Source: Allobosea sp. BK604 (GTDB lineage: Bacteria > Pseudomonadota > Alphaproteobacteria > Rhizobiales > Beijerinckiaceae). Taken from it: 64,000 nt of DNA. The stretch lies in the NCBI RefSeq assembly GCF_004341515.1, contig NZ_SLZF01000002.1, positions 248,001-312,000 on the forward strand, read 5' to 3'. Both the position numbers and the translations under genes were made by a program. Under the pieces are notes generated by a model. The model saw only the letters and a program-made list of their open reading frames with translations. It was not told where the DNA came from and did no database searches. Shown piece by piece: positions 37,318-48,447 of this stretch; within the stretch, counting starts at the first letter, position 1; each line of letters opens with the position of its first letter.

Positions 37318-38220
37318 ATGGACAAGCCTTACGACAACCGCGCCTGGCTGCTCGTCCTGCCGGTGCTCGCCATCGTCGCCTTCTCGGCGGTGATCCCGCT
37401 GATGACGGTGGTGAACTATTCGGTGCAGGACACGTTCGGGAACAACCAGTTCTTCTGGAACGGCACCGGCTGGTTCAAGGAGCTGCTCGACCCGTCGACC
37501 GATCTCGGCTCGCGCGTCTTCGACTCGTTCTGGCGCAACCTCGCCTTCTCCGCGATCATCCTCGCCATCGAGGTGCCGCTCGGCATCGCGGTCGCGCTCG
37601 CCATGCCGCGCCAGGGCTGGAAAGTGGCGGCGACGCTGGTGCTGATGGCGATGCCGCTGCTCGTGCCCTGGAACGTCGTCGGCACGATCTGGCAGGTCTT
37701 CGCGCGGCCCGATATCGGGCTGCTCGGCTACGCGATCAACCGGCTCGGCATCGACTATAATTACGTCGCCGACCCGCTCGACGCCTGGATCACCATCATC
37801 GTGATGGATGTCTGGCACTGGACCTCGCTGGTGGCGCTGCTCTGCTATGCCGGGCTGAAATCCATCCCCGACGCCTATTACCAGGCGGCCCGCATCGACG
37901 GCGCCAGCCGCTGGGCGGTGTTCCGCTTCATCCAGCTGCCGAAGATGCGGCGCGTGCTGATCATCGCCGTGCTGCTGCGCTTCATGGACTCCTTCATGAT
38001 CTATACCGAGCCCTTCGTCGTCACCGGCGGCGGTCCCGGCAATTCGACGACCTTCCTCTCGATCGAGCTGGTCAAGCTCGCACTCGGGCAGTTCGACCTC
38101 GGCAAGGCGGCCGCCATGTCGATCGTCTACAACCTGATCATCCTCGCCGTGTGCTGGGTCTTCTACACGGTGATGACCAATCTCGATGTCGAGCGCCGGC
38201 GCCCGCCGGCGGATGCGTGA
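37318..38220 (+). CDS. glpP: Glycerol ABC transporter permease GlpP
   Basis: Encodes 300 residues with six membrane helices. The first helix is AWLLVLPVLAIVAFSAVIPL, and the EAA loop is AYYQAARIDGASRWAVFRFI near residue 185-205. YTEPFVVTGGGPGNSTTFLS is typical of this permease. It forms the channel with GlpQ. Its ATG follows GAGAGCCTG and is 47 bases after glpT; the gap lacks any clear promoter. Confidence 0.88.
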   Translation: MDKPYDNRAWLLVLPVLAIVAFSAVIPLMTVVNYSVQDTFGNNQFFWNGTGWFKELLDPSTDLGSRVFDSFWRNLAFSAIILAIEVPLGIAVALAMPRQGWKVAATLVLMAMPLLVPWNVVGTIWQVFARPDIGLLGYAINRLGIDYNYVADPLDAWITIIVMDVWHWTSLVALLCYAGLKSIPDAYYQAARIDGASRWAVFRFIQLPKMRRVLIIAVLLRFMDSFMIYTEPFVVTGGGPGNSTTFLSIELVKLALGQFDLGKAAAMSIVYNLIILAVCWVFYTVMTNLDVERRRPPADA

Positions 38221-38230
38221 GGGGCCGCCG

Positions 38231-39106
38231 ATGACGACGGACAGCCTCGCCTCGACCTCCTCGCTTCCCGCCGCCAAGGCGATGCCGGCGGCGCGCTCGG
38301 CCTTCCGCTTCAATGGCGGGGCGCTAACGCTCGGGCTCTACCTGATTTTCCTGCTGCTGCCGATCTACTGGCTGATCGTGATGAGCCTGAAGACCAATGC
38401 CGAGATCAATTCCGGCATGACACTCTGGCCGCGCGAGATCACGTTCGAGAACTACCGGACGATCTTCACCGACCCGTCCTGGTATTCCGGATATATCAAC
38501 TCGCTGACCTATGTGGTCATGAACACGGTGCTGTCGATCTCGCTGGCGTTGCCGGCGGCCTATGCCTTCTCGCGCTACCGTTTCCTCGGCGACAAGCACC
38601 TGTTCTTCTGGCTGCTCTCGAACCGGATGGCGCCGCCGGCGATCTTCGCCCTGCCCTTCTTCAACCTCTATTCGGCGATCGGGCTGTTCGACACGCCGCT
38701 AGCGGTGGCCCTCGCCCATTGCCTGTTCAACGTGCCGCTCGCGGTCTGGATCCTCGAGGGCTTCATGTCGGGCGTGCCGCGCGAGATCGACGAGACCGCC
38801 TATCTCGACGGCTATTCCTTCCCGCGCTTCTTCGCGAAGATCTTCACGCCGATCATCGCCAACGGCATCGGCGTCACCGCCTTTTTCTGCTTCATGTTCT
38901 CCTGGGTCGAGCTGCTGCTGGCGCGCACGCTGACCACGGTCAACGCCAAGCCGATCGCGGCCACGATGACGCGCACGGTCTCGGCCGCCGGCATGGACTG
39001 GGGGCTCCTGGCAGCAGCCGGCGTGCTGACACTGATCCCCGGAGCGCTCGTGATCTGGTTCGTCCGCAACTACATCGCCAAGGGCTTCGCCCTGGGGAGG
39101 GTATAG
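38231..39106 (+). CDS. glpQ: Glycerol ABC transporter permease GlpQ
   Basis: Encodes 291 residues. After a polar N-terminus (about 1-35) come six membrane helices, starting LYLIFLLLPIYWLIVMSLKT. The EAA-like loop is DETAYLDGYSFPRFFAKIF and the segment LLSNRMAPPAIFALPFFNLY is characteristic. The Glu-rich EAA consensus is only partly kept. ATG 38231 is 10 bases after the glpP stop. It is the second permease of the glycerol importer. Confidence 0.88.
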   Translation: MTTDSLASTSSLPAAKAMPAARSAFRFNGGALTLGLYLIFLLLPIYWLIVMSLKTNAEINSGMTLWPREITFENYRTIFTDPSWYSGYINSLTYVVMNTVLSISLALPAAYAFSRYRFLGDKHLFFWLLSNRMAPPAIFALPFFNLYSAIGLFDTPLAVALAHCLFNVPLAVWILEGFMSGVPREIDETAYLDGYSFPRFFAKIFTPIIANGIGVTAFFCFMFSWVELLLARTLTTVNAKPIAATMTRTVSAAGMDWGLLAAAGVLTLIPGALVIWFVRNYIAKGFALGRV

Positions 39107-39108
39107 CC

Positions 39109-39390
39109 ATGCCCGATCTCGCATGGATGGCTTGGACGCCGCAGACCGGCCTGTTTTTCGTCACGCTGCTTTGCCTGCTCCTGCTGATGACGGCGCTGGC
39201 GATCTGGCGGCCGGAGATCGAGCGCATCGGCGTGCTCGGTATCCCCACCACGCGCGGCGACCGGCTCTTCCTGAGCCTGTTGGGGGCCGCCTTCATCCAT
39301 CTCGCCTGGCTCGGGCTCGCCAGCGGCGAGCTGTGGTGGGCCTCGCTTCTCTCCCTTGCTTATGCCGCAGCGGTTTTCCGCTTCGTCTGA
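39109..39390 (+). CDS. glpU: Small DUF2160 membrane protein of the glycerol importer (GlpU-like)
   Basis: Encodes 93 residues with at least two strong hydrophobic helices (LFFVTLLCLLLLMTALAIW, then FIHLAWLGLASGELWWASLL). The block RIGVLGIPTTRGDRLFLSLLG is typical of DUF2160 and lies between them. Such genes are found between glpQ and glpV in rhizobial glycerol loci; the role in transport is not known. The start is two bases after the glpQ stop, with GGGGAGGG upstream. A gap of about 100 bases separates it from glpV. Confidence 0.75.
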   Translation: MPDLAWMAWTPQTGLFFVTLLCLLLLMTALAIWRPEIERIGVLGIPTTRGDRLFLSLLGAAFIHLAWLGLASGELWWASLLSLAYAAAVFRFV

Positions 39391-39495
39391 CCAACCACGG
39401 AGGCTGACCACGATAGACCCCGCCTTCGCAAGAAGAGGCCGCCAAGGCCCTGCTCGGAAGTTTCCAACGACAACAATCAACATGTGGAGGAAACG

Positions 39496-41238
<1,743 letters not shown>

Positions 41239-41269
41239 GCGGGCGCCGGACGCGCGAAAACCCGGAATC

Positions 41270-41410
41270 CCCTTTCCCGCAAGGAGAGGGGTAGGGGTGA
41301 GGTGTAGGCCGCCGGACGCGGGGACCGCTTCCTCCCGGCGGCGACCGTGGCATTCCATCCGCCGTAGGGCCTATTCCTCACCCTGCCCTCTCCCTCTGGG
41401 AGAGGGTTTC
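41270..41410. repeat. Inverted-repeat intergenic element between glpV and ndh
   Basis: The left arm (41270-41308) contains GTAGGGGTGAGG-TG-TAGG and the right arm (41370-41410) contains CCTA-TT-CCTCACCC, so the two are largely inverted copies about 60 bases apart. Each arm also holds its own CCCTCTCC/GGAGAGGG hairpin. It lies in a convergent gap and probably helps to end both transcripts. The right arm overlaps the 3' end of ndh. Confidence 0.65.
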
Positions 41411-42772
41411 TGCGCCGGCCTTGTTGTCGCCGGCCTTGGTCTGTTCGGCAAAGCCCGCCCCGCCTACGGCGCGAGCGACCTGTCCCTGCGTGATCAGGCG
41501 CGCGGCGCGTTGATTGCGGGCATGGATCCAGAGCCAGCTCAAGGCCACGCTGAGCCGGTTGCGCAGGCCGATCAGGAAATAGATGTGCGCCAGACCCCAG
41601 ATCCACCAGGCGATGGCGCCGCGCAGCTTGATCCAGCCGAAATCGATCACCGCCAGCCGCTTGCCGATCGTCGCGAGACTGCCATCGTGCTTGTAGCGGA
41701 ACGGCCGCGGGGCGGTCTCGCCGCGCAGCCGCGCCTTGATGGTATCGGCGACATGGCGGCCCTGCTGCTTGGCCGCGGGCGCGATGCCCGGCACCGGCTT
41801 GCCGTCAGGAGCAGCGATCATCACGGTATCGCCGGCCGCGAAGATCTCGGGGCGGCCGGGCACGGTCAGGTCCGGCCCGATGAGCAGGCGTCCGGCGCGA
41901 TCGGCCTCGACACCCAGCCATTCCGCCGCAGGCGAAGCGCGCACGCCGGCTGCCCAGATGATCGTCGCGGCCTCCAGGCGACGGTCGCCATAGATCACGC
42001 CAGCGGCCGAGCATTCGGAGACCGGCTGGCCCAGCTCGACCTCGACGCCGAGCCCTTCGAGCGAGCGCTGGGCATAGGCCGAGAGGTCCTCGGCATAGCC
42101 TGCCAGCACGCGCGGCCCAGCCTCGATCAGGACGACACGGGCCTTGTCGGTGTCGATGTTGCGGAAGTCGGGCGGGAGCGTGTCGCGCGCCAGCTCGGCG
42201 ATGGTACCGGCGAGCTCGACGCCGGTCGGCCCTGCGCCGACGATGACGAAAGTCAGGAGCGCGGCACGGCGCTCGGGATCGGGCTCGCGCTCGGCCCATT
42301 CGAAGGCGAGCAGGATGCGACGGCGCACGGTCGTGGCATCTTCCAGCGTCTTCAGGCCGGGGGCGAAGGGCTCCCATTCGTCATGGCCGAAATAGGCATG
42401 GCGGGCGCCGGTGGCGAGGACCAGCGTGTCGTAGGGCACGGAGCTGCCGTCATCGAGCAGGACCTTCCGGTCCGCGGCATCGACACCGGTCACGGTGGCG
42501 AGAAGGGTCGTGACCTCCGGCCGGTTGCGCAACAGGTAGCGGATCGGCCAGGCGATCTCGGAGGTCGCCAGGGAGGCGGTCGCGACCTGATAGAGCAGCG
42601 GCTGGAAGAGATGGTGGTTGCGCCGGTCGATGATGGTGATGTCGACATCGGCTCCGGCGAGGCGATGCACGGCTTCGAGCCCGCCGAAGCCGGCGCCGAC
42701 GATGACGACGCGATGGCGAGGAGGCTTGGCAGACTGTCGATCCTGGGCTTGGTCTTCGGCCGGCAGCGTCAT
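41378..42772 (-). CDS. ndh: Type II NADH dehydrogenase (FAD-dependent)
   Basis: Encodes 464 residues from ATG 42772. The FAD motif VVIVGAGFGGLEAV is near residue 22 and the NAD motif FVIVGAGPTGVELAG is near 157-170; APAAKQQGRHVA and the C-terminal helix with WWIWGLAHIYFLIGLRNRL are typical of bacterial NDH-2 with a membrane-binding tail. It passes electrons from NADH to quinone without pumping protons. The last residues (ETLSQRERAG) are coded by the intergenic repeat, so the C-terminus seems to have been extended by it. It is convergent with glpV and 151 bases downstream of the HlyD gene. Confidence 0.9.
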   Translation of the reverse strand: MTLPAEDQAQDRQSAKPPRHRVVIVGAGFGGLEAVHRLAGADVDITIIDRRNHHLFQPLLYQVATASLATSEIAWPIRYLLRNRPEVTTLLATVTGVDAADRKVLLDDGSSVPYDTLVLATGARHAYFGHDEWEPFAPGLKTLEDATTVRRRILLAFEWAEREPDPERRAALLTFVIVGAGPTGVELAGTIAELARDTLPPDFRNIDTDKARVVLIEAGPRVLAGYAEDLSAYAQRSLEGLGVEVELGQPVSECSAAGVIYGDRRLEAATIIWAAGVRASPAAEWLGVEADRAGRLLIGPDLTVPGRPEIFAAGDTVMIAAPDGKPVPGIAPAAKQQGRHVADTIKARLRGETAPRPFRYKHDGSLATIGKRLAVIDFGWIKLRGAIAWWIWGLAHIYFLIGLRNRLSVALSWLWIHARNQRAARLITQGQVARAVGGAGFAEQTKAGDNKAGAETLSQRERAG

Positions 42773-42923
42773 GGCGGCATGCTCTCCGGGTTGGGCGCCC
42801 GGATGATCGGACGTGCGCCGGCGAGCGCCCCTGCCTCCTAGGTGGGTTGCCAAGACGCAGATGTCGAATGCAAGGCCCGGGGCATTGCCATGCGTTGGCG
42901 ACCAATACGCCCTCGGAGCGTCC

Positions 42924-44261
42924 TCACGTCTCCCTGAATGCCCGCGCCATGCTGTCCTTGATGGGCTGCATCAGGTATTCGAAGAAGGTGCGCTCGGCGG
43001 TCTGGATATAGACCTCGGCCGGCATGCCGGGTGTCGGCTCGAAGCCCGGCACGGCCGCGACGCTGTTGGGCTCGAGGCGTACGCGCACGATATAGAGATC
43101 GATGGCGGTGGGCGTGCGCTGCCTCTCGTCCGGTAGCGCGTCGGCGGAGATGTAGATCACCTTGCCATTGATCATCGGCGTGGTGCGCTGGTTGAGCGCG
43201 GTCAGGCGCACGGCGGCGATCTGGCTGTGCTTGATCTTGTCGATATCCTGCGGGCGCACCCGGGACTCGATGATCAGTTCCTCCTGCAGCGAGACGATCT
43301 CCATGATATTCTTGCCGGGCTCGATGACGCCGCCGGAGGTGTGGTAGCGCAGCTTGACCACCGTGCCCTTCACCGGCGTCGTGATGCGGGAGCGTTCGAG
43401 AACGCCGCGGGCGGTGTGGATGCGCTCGCGCACGTCATTGAGATCGGCGCCGATGTCCTGGAGCTGCTCCGACGCGAGCTTGATCGCGCTCTTGCGCACA
43501 CCGTCGATCTGCTCGACCGAGCGGGCGATGCGCTCGCGGGCGTCGCCGATATCGCCGGTGATGCGCCCGGCCTCGCCCTGGAGATTGGCGGCGAGGCGCT
43601 GGAGCGACAGCACCTCGGGCTTGCGGATATAGCCGCGGTCGAGCAGGGCCTGCTTGCCGGCGAGCTCCTCCGTGATCAGTTGGCCTTGATGCTGGATCGC
43701 CGCGAGCTGGACCTTGCTGCCGGCGATCTTCTCTTCGAGCCCATCGATGCCCTTCTGATAGGTCGCGATCTCGCTGGCGATGTTGTTCCGGCGCGCGGTG
43801 AAGGCAGCCCTCTGGGTCTGCATCAGGGCGCGGATGTCGGGATCGGACTGGTACGCCAGCAATTGCGGGGGAAACTCGAATTGCGACTGCCCGGCTGCCT
43901 CGGCGCTGAGCCTGGCCTCGATCGCCTCGAGCCGCATCTGCTTCAGGAGGTGGCGGCGCAGCTCCGCCTTGGAGGAGGTATCGTCGAGCTGCACCAGGAG
44001 CTGGCCGGGCGTGACGACATCGCCCTCGCGCACCAGGATCTGGCGGATGACGCCGCCTTCGAGATGCTGGATCGTCTTGTTTTGCCCGGTGGTGACGAAG
44101 ACGCCGGTGGCGATAACGGCGCCCGAGATCGGCGCCGTGTTGCCCCAGACGCCAAAGCCCATCACCGTCAGGGCGACGATGACGACGCCGCCGATCGTCG
44201 CGGCGCGCGAGCTGCGCGGAACGTCGGAATACCAGGGCTGAGCCTCGACCATGGGCGTCAT
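42924..44261 (-). CDS. Type I secretion membrane-fusion protein (HlyD/PrsE family)
   Basis: Encodes 445 residues. One membrane helix lies near residues 20-42 (IGGVVIVALTVMGFGVWG); then come a lipoyl-like half motif (HLEGGVIRQILVREGDVV), a long coiled coil of about 120-290 and the barrel domain (ITTPVKGTVVKLRYHTSGGV, IEPGKNIMEIV). The C-terminal block GMPAEVYIQTAERTFFEYLM is typical of HlyD-type adaptors of type I secretion. It bridges the ABC protein and an outer-membrane TolC-like channel, which is not in this window. It is 10 bases from the ABC gene and last in the secretion operon. Confidence 0.92.
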   Translation of the reverse strand: MTPMVEAQPWYSDVPRSSRAATIGGVVIVALTVMGFGVWGNTAPISGAVIATGVFVTTGQNKTIQHLEGGVIRQILVREGDVVTPGQLLVQLDDTSSKAELRRHLLKQMRLEAIEARLSAEAAGQSQFEFPPQLLAYQSDPDIRALMQTQRAAFTARRNNIASEIATYQKGIDGLEEKIAGSKVQLAAIQHQGQLITEELAGKQALLDRGYIRKPEVLSLQRLAANLQGEAGRITGDIGDARERIARSVEQIDGVRKSAIKLASEQLQDIGADLNDVRERIHTARGVLERSRITTPVKGTVVKLRYHTSGGVIEPGKNIMEIVSLQEELIIESRVRPQDIDKIKHSQIAAVRLTALNQRTTPMINGKVIYISADALPDERQRTPTAIDLYIVRVRLEPNSVAAVPGFEPTPGMPAEVYIQTAERTFFEYLMQPIKDSMARAFRET

Positions 44262-44271
44262 GGGATCCCCC

Positions 44272-46320
44272 TCAATTCGGCCGCGGCGCGTTGTCGATGC
44301 TGCGCTGACCGATGATCAGCGGCAGGATCTCGTCCCTGGTGCCGATCGCCTGCACGGCGCCGTCCTTGATCATCATGATCTTGTCGACGCTGCGCAGCAG
44401 CGCCGGGCGCTGGGTCACCGCGATCACGGTCATGCCGCGTGCCTTGGCGCGTTCGAAGGCACGCGCCAGCGCGGCCTCGCCGACTGAATCGAGATTGGAA
44501 TTGGGCTCGTCGAGCACGACGAGGCGCGGATTGCCGAAGAAGGCGCGGGCAAGGCCGAGCCGCTGCTTCTGACCGCCCGAGAGCGGGGCGCCGTCGATGG
44601 CGATCTGCGTCTCGTAGCCATGCGCGAATTGCGCGACCATCTCGTGGATATCGGCGATCTCGGCGGCCTCGAACACCGCTTCATCGCTGGCGTCCTCGCG
44701 CATGCGGGCGATGTTCGCCTTGATCGAGGCCGGGAAGAGCTGCATGTCCTGCGGCAGATAGCCGACATTCTCGCCGAACTGGCGCGGATCCCAGTTGCGC
44801 TGCTCCATCATGTCGAGCCGGACCGTGCCCGCGGTCGGGCTGATCGAGCCGACCAGCATGCGCGCTAGCGTCGACTTGCCGCTGCCGGAGGCGCCGACGA
44901 TGGCGAGCGAGTCGCCGGGCTCGAGGCTGAAGCTGATGCCGTTGAGGATGACCTTCTTGTTCGGCGGCGGCACGTAGAGGATGCGCTCGACATCGAGCCG
45001 GCCCTTCGGACTCGGCAGGCGCAGCCGGTCGAGATTGAGCGGCGATGCCTGCAGCAGCGCCTGAATGCGGGAAAAGGCGGCGCGGGCATGGATGAAGCTG
45101 CGCCAACCCTCGATCGTTCCTTCCAGCGGGGCGAGCGCCCGCCCGGCCACGACCGAGGAGGCGATGACCATGCCGCCGGTCAGCGAGCCTTCGAGCGAGA
45201 GCCAGGCGCCCCAGCCGAGCATGGCGATCTGGGTGCCGAGACGGAAGAATTTCGACAGCGCGGTCATGATGATGTTGCGGTCCTGGGCGCTGACCTGCGC
45301 CTTAAGGGATTCCGCGGTCTCGCGGCCCCAGATCAGCACGCCCTCGGGGATCATGCCCATGGCATTGATGACCTGGGAATTGCGCGACATCGCCTCCGAT
45401 TGCAGGTTGGCGCGGGTCGAGAAGGCGCTGGCACGGGCGAAGGGCACGGCCGTCAGCTGCTGGTTGAGATAGGCGATGAGGACCAGGACCAGCGCGGCGA
45501 CCGTGACGATGTAGCCGAGATGCGGATGGATCAGGTAGACCGCCAGCAGGTAGATCGGCGCGGTCGGCGCATCCAGCATGGTCAGGATGACCGGCCCGGT
45601 CAGGAAGCTGCGGATCTGCTGGAGATCGGCCAGGGTCTGGAACTCGCGGTTGGAGCCGTTCTGCGCGGCCTTGGCGGCGGCGGCGAGCACCGGGCCGCCG
45701 AGCCGGCTTTCGACATCGACGGCGACGCGCATCAGGATGAATCGGCGCATCATGTCGAGCAGGACATGGGCGGCAATCGCGGCCATCACGATGATCGAGA
45801 GCATGACCAGCGTATCGATGCTGCGGCTGGTCAGAACCCGGTCCGACATCTGGAAGAGATAGATCGGGACGGCGAGCACCAGGGTGTTCACCACGATCGA
45901 GAAGATCGCGACGATCACGAGATTGCGGCGGGCATCGCCCAGGCCGCGGCCGAGGACCTGCTTGAAATCGCGATCGCCGAGACGCTGCTCGATCGGCGAG
46001 CGGCCGGAGCCACCGCCGCCACCGCCCTTGCCGCCATGGCCGCCTCCGCCACTGCCACCGCCGGGGCGTGGCCTGGCCTCGGGTTCGGGCTGCGGGGCCT
46101 GCGGACGCGAGGTCGCGACATCCGGCTCGGCGGGCGCCGGCTGCTTCGCCTCCGCCCGGGCGGGGCTGCCCGGAACGACACGCGGCTTGTCGTTGGAATT
46201 GGCAGCGCCGGACATGTCGAGCCCGGTCAAGCCGATGGCGCGCGGCAGCGCGGCGTGCCCGGAGAGGGCGCCGGTGCGCGTCTTGCGCAAAGGTATGGCC
46301 GGCTTGGCATCGTCGCTCAT
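44272..46320 (-). CDS. Type I secretion ABC transporter/permease (PrsD family)
   Basis: Encodes 682 residues. The N-terminal 110 are disordered: Pro/Glu-rich, then a Gly-rich run at about 87-105. Membrane helices follow (from about 133) and the ATPase domain covers about 440-670: Walker A GASGSGKS 476-483, LSGGQ 580-584, Walker B VVLDEP 601-606. The switch residue is Gln 637 in AVTQRPALL instead of the usual His. It should export the products of the two upstream genes in one step. No peptidase C39 domain is present, so the substrates are not of the double-Gly leader type. Starts 24 bases after the 670-residue protein gene. Confidence 0.92.
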   Translation of the reverse strand: MSDDAKPAIPLRKTRTGALSGHAALPRAIGLTGLDMSGAANSNDKPRVVPGSPARAEAKQPAPAEPDVATSRPQAPQPEPEARPRPGGGSGGGGHGGKGGGGGGSGRSPIEQRLGDRDFKQVLGRGLGDARRNLVIVAIFSIVVNTLVLAVPIYLFQMSDRVLTSRSIDTLVMLSIIVMAAIAAHVLLDMMRRFILMRVAVDVESRLGGPVLAAAAKAAQNGSNREFQTLADLQQIRSFLTGPVILTMLDAPTAPIYLLAVYLIHPHLGYIVTVAALVLVLIAYLNQQLTAVPFARASAFSTRANLQSEAMSRNSQVINAMGMIPEGVLIWGRETAESLKAQVSAQDRNIIMTALSKFFRLGTQIAMLGWGAWLSLEGSLTGGMVIASSVVAGRALAPLEGTIEGWRSFIHARAAFSRIQALLQASPLNLDRLRLPSPKGRLDVERILYVPPPNKKVILNGISFSLEPGDSLAIVGASGSGKSTLARMLVGSISPTAGTVRLDMMEQRNWDPRQFGENVGYLPQDMQLFPASIKANIARMREDASDEAVFEAAEIADIHEMVAQFAHGYETQIAIDGAPLSGGQKQRLGLARAFFGNPRLVVLDEPNSNLDSVGEAALARAFERAKARGMTVIAVTQRPALLRSVDKIMMIKDGAVQAIGTRDEILPLIIGQRSIDNAPRPN

Positions 46321-46344
46321 GCTGCCCCTTGCTCCATCATTGCC

Positions 46345-48357
46345 TCAGCTCAGCATGTTCGACATCAGGTGGTCGTGCTGCGCCGGGTCGACCGGCAACG
46401 GCAGATCGGGAGGCGGTCCGCGGTCGTGTTCGTTCAGCTGAGCGAAGGCGACGAGTTCGGAGACCAATGTCTGCGTGTCATGGATCGTCACCGTGTCGGT
46501 GTCGGTGATCATGTTGACCTGGATCAGCACGCTTTCCTCATAGGCGTCGCCGCCGAGATATTTGGAGGTCGAGAGCGTGCCGGGATCGATGATGTGTGCT
46601 TCGTTGATCGCGGTGTTGCCGCCGGCCGCGATGCCCTGGGTGGTGCCGCCGCTGGCGCTGGCCTGGATGCTCTGGTCGGCATCAACCAGCAGATTGACCT
46701 GCGTGATGACGTTGATGTCGTAGTAGTCGCCGGGAATGTAGAGGACCTTGAGCGTGCCGCCCGGGCCGTAGAGGTTCCAGTCGGAATGCGGGATCACGAT
46801 GGTGTGGCCCGCGCCAATCGCCTCCATGAGCTCGCGCCGCGCGTGGTTCAGCTCCTTGAATTCGGCGCTGTCGTAGGTCTCGATCGTCGCCAGATTGACC
46901 AGCTGGTTGAAGCCCGTCGTGACGTCCGTCTCGCCATCGGCGTCCCCGGTGGCGAAGATCTTGGCGCTGTCGGGGTCGAGCACGATGTTGTACTGATAGA
47001 TCCAGTCGGCTCGATAGTAGTTCCCCATGACGACGATCATGTCGTAGCTGTCGACGCCATGGACCTCGGTCAGATTGACCTGCGCGTTGCCGCCGGTCTT
47101 CAGGTCGAAATAGGTTCCGTTCTCGGCCTGTACGGTGCGATCATTGTCGTTGAGATCGTTGATCTGCCTGATCGACTTGATGTCATAGAAGTCGCCCGGC
47201 ATGAGGTCGATCGACCAGAGCGGCGTTGCCGCAGCGCCATGAACCGACGCGGTCATGACATGGGTGACGAATTCCGCGACGTTGTAGGCCGCGTTCTCCT
47301 GCGTGACCACCGTCGGCGCCAGCGTGCCTTCCACGGCGATGTCGACATGGTCGCTATCGGTGAGGATGTTGACCTGGACGATGCCGCGGCTGAAGAAATG
47401 ATCGCCGCCGATCATCAGAGAACCGACCGCCTCGTCGAGATCGATGATGATGGCCGCGTTGATCTGCGTGTTCATGCCGGTCTCGGCGATCGTCGCGACG
47501 CCGTCCGTGGGCCCGGGCGCATCGTGGGTTTGCTCGACTTGCGCGGGCGCAGGCGAGGCCTCGCCGGCATCCTCCGCCTTCGCGGACTCGTCCGGCCGCC
47601 AGGGCGTGATCTCAAGCAAGCTCGGTACCGGAAGATCGGCATCGCTGGCCACGCCGTCGACGATGCGGCCCTCGGGCGCGGTCTGAGCCGGGCTGCCATC
47701 GGAATTCGGGCTGCCGGTCGCGACCCATGTCTCGGCCCGCGCCTTGAAGGTCTCGATCAAAATCTCGGTGCTGGCTGCAGAGGCCGGTTGAAGCTCGGCC
47801 GGCACGGCCGCCTCGGCCTGTGCGACCATGGCGTCGCGCACATCGTCGAGATGGAGCTCGGCCGGGATGACCGGCGCGCCATCGCTACCGCGGATGGCGT
47901 TCGAGGTGACGAGGTCGCGGTCTTCGGCATGGTTGAGCTGGCGCAGGTCGGCCAGGGTCTCGCTGCCTCCGGGTTGGTATTCGACCTTGATGACATGCGC
48001 GCTCGGGATGGAGACGAGGCGCTGGAAGCCCGGCTCCTCGATCAGTTCCAGGCGCGGCAGCGTGGGTGCGGAGATGACGAGCTTCGCCGTCACCGGAACA
48101 TGGGGCAAGGTTATCAGGTAGTGCGGAGCGTCGAGATGGGTCACCGGCGGCGCGGGCTCGCGGACAAAGACCGGCTGCGAGGAGGTCTCGTCAAAGCTCA
48201 GCTCCTTGGCGGACTCCCGCAACGGATTGGCATCATCCTCGGAAGGCAGCTTTTGCGGCTCGCCGGAATAGAGCGTCGAAGCGCGCGCAACCTCGTCGGC
48301 GATGTGCAGGTAGCCAGCAAAGTGCCAGATGGTCTCGGTGATACCGCCGCTATTCAT
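46345..48357 (-). CDS. Large repeat protein of the secretion operon, probable substrate or assembly partner
   Basis: Encodes 670 residues of unrecognised family, acidic and without signal peptide or membrane helix. Residues 1-290 hold a short helical start and a Pro/Ala/Glu-rich linker. Residues 294-625 contain five divergent units. Each has a Gly-Asn-x-x-x-N or related start, an aromatic GD-[FY]-[FY] or similar, and the core Q-[VIY]-N-x-x-x-D-x-D; core Gln residues are at 328, 398, 455, 553 and 613. There are no RTX nonapeptides. It is 24 bases upstream of the ABC gene and downstream of the Q/N-rich gene with which it shares the core motif. I infer a secreted surface or matrix protein. Homology is not established. 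Confidence 0.75.
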   Translation of the reverse strand: MNSGGITETIWHFAGYLHIADEVARASTLYSGEPQKLPSEDDANPLRESAKELSFDETSSQPVFVREPAPPVTHLDAPHYLITLPHVPVTAKLVISAPTLPRLELIEEPGFQRLVSIPSAHVIKVEYQPGGSETLADLRQLNHAEDRDLVTSNAIRGSDGAPVIPAELHLDDVRDAMVAQAEAAVPAELQPASAASTEILIETFKARAETWVATGSPNSDGSPAQTAPEGRIVDGVASDADLPVPSLLEITPWRPDESAKAEDAGEASPAPAQVEQTHDAPGPTDGVATIAETGMNTQINAAIIIDLDEAVGSLMIGGDHFFSRGIVQVNILTDSDHVDIAVEGTLAPTVVTQENAAYNVAEFVTHVMTASVHGAAATPLWSIDLMPGDFYDIKSIRQINDLNDNDRTVQAENGTYFDLKTGGNAQVNLTEVHGVDSYDMIVVMGNYYRADWIYQYNIVLDPDSAKIFATGDADGETDVTTGFNQLVNLATIETYDSAEFKELNHARRELMEAIGAGHTIVIPHSDWNLYGPGGTLKVLYIPGDYYDINVITQVNLLVDADQSIQASASGGTTQGIAAGGNTAINEAHIIDPGTLSTSKYLGGDAYEESVLIQVNMITDTDTVTIHDTQTLVSELVAFAQLNEHDRGPPPDLPLPVDPAQHDHLMSNMLS

Positions 48358-48447
48358 GGCACGGCCTCTTCATCGTCCGGCAAGCGCCAGTCGTTGAAAG
48401 GTTCGGGCTCTTCGCCGCCCACTGGGATGGAGCCGGAGCCGGAAAGC

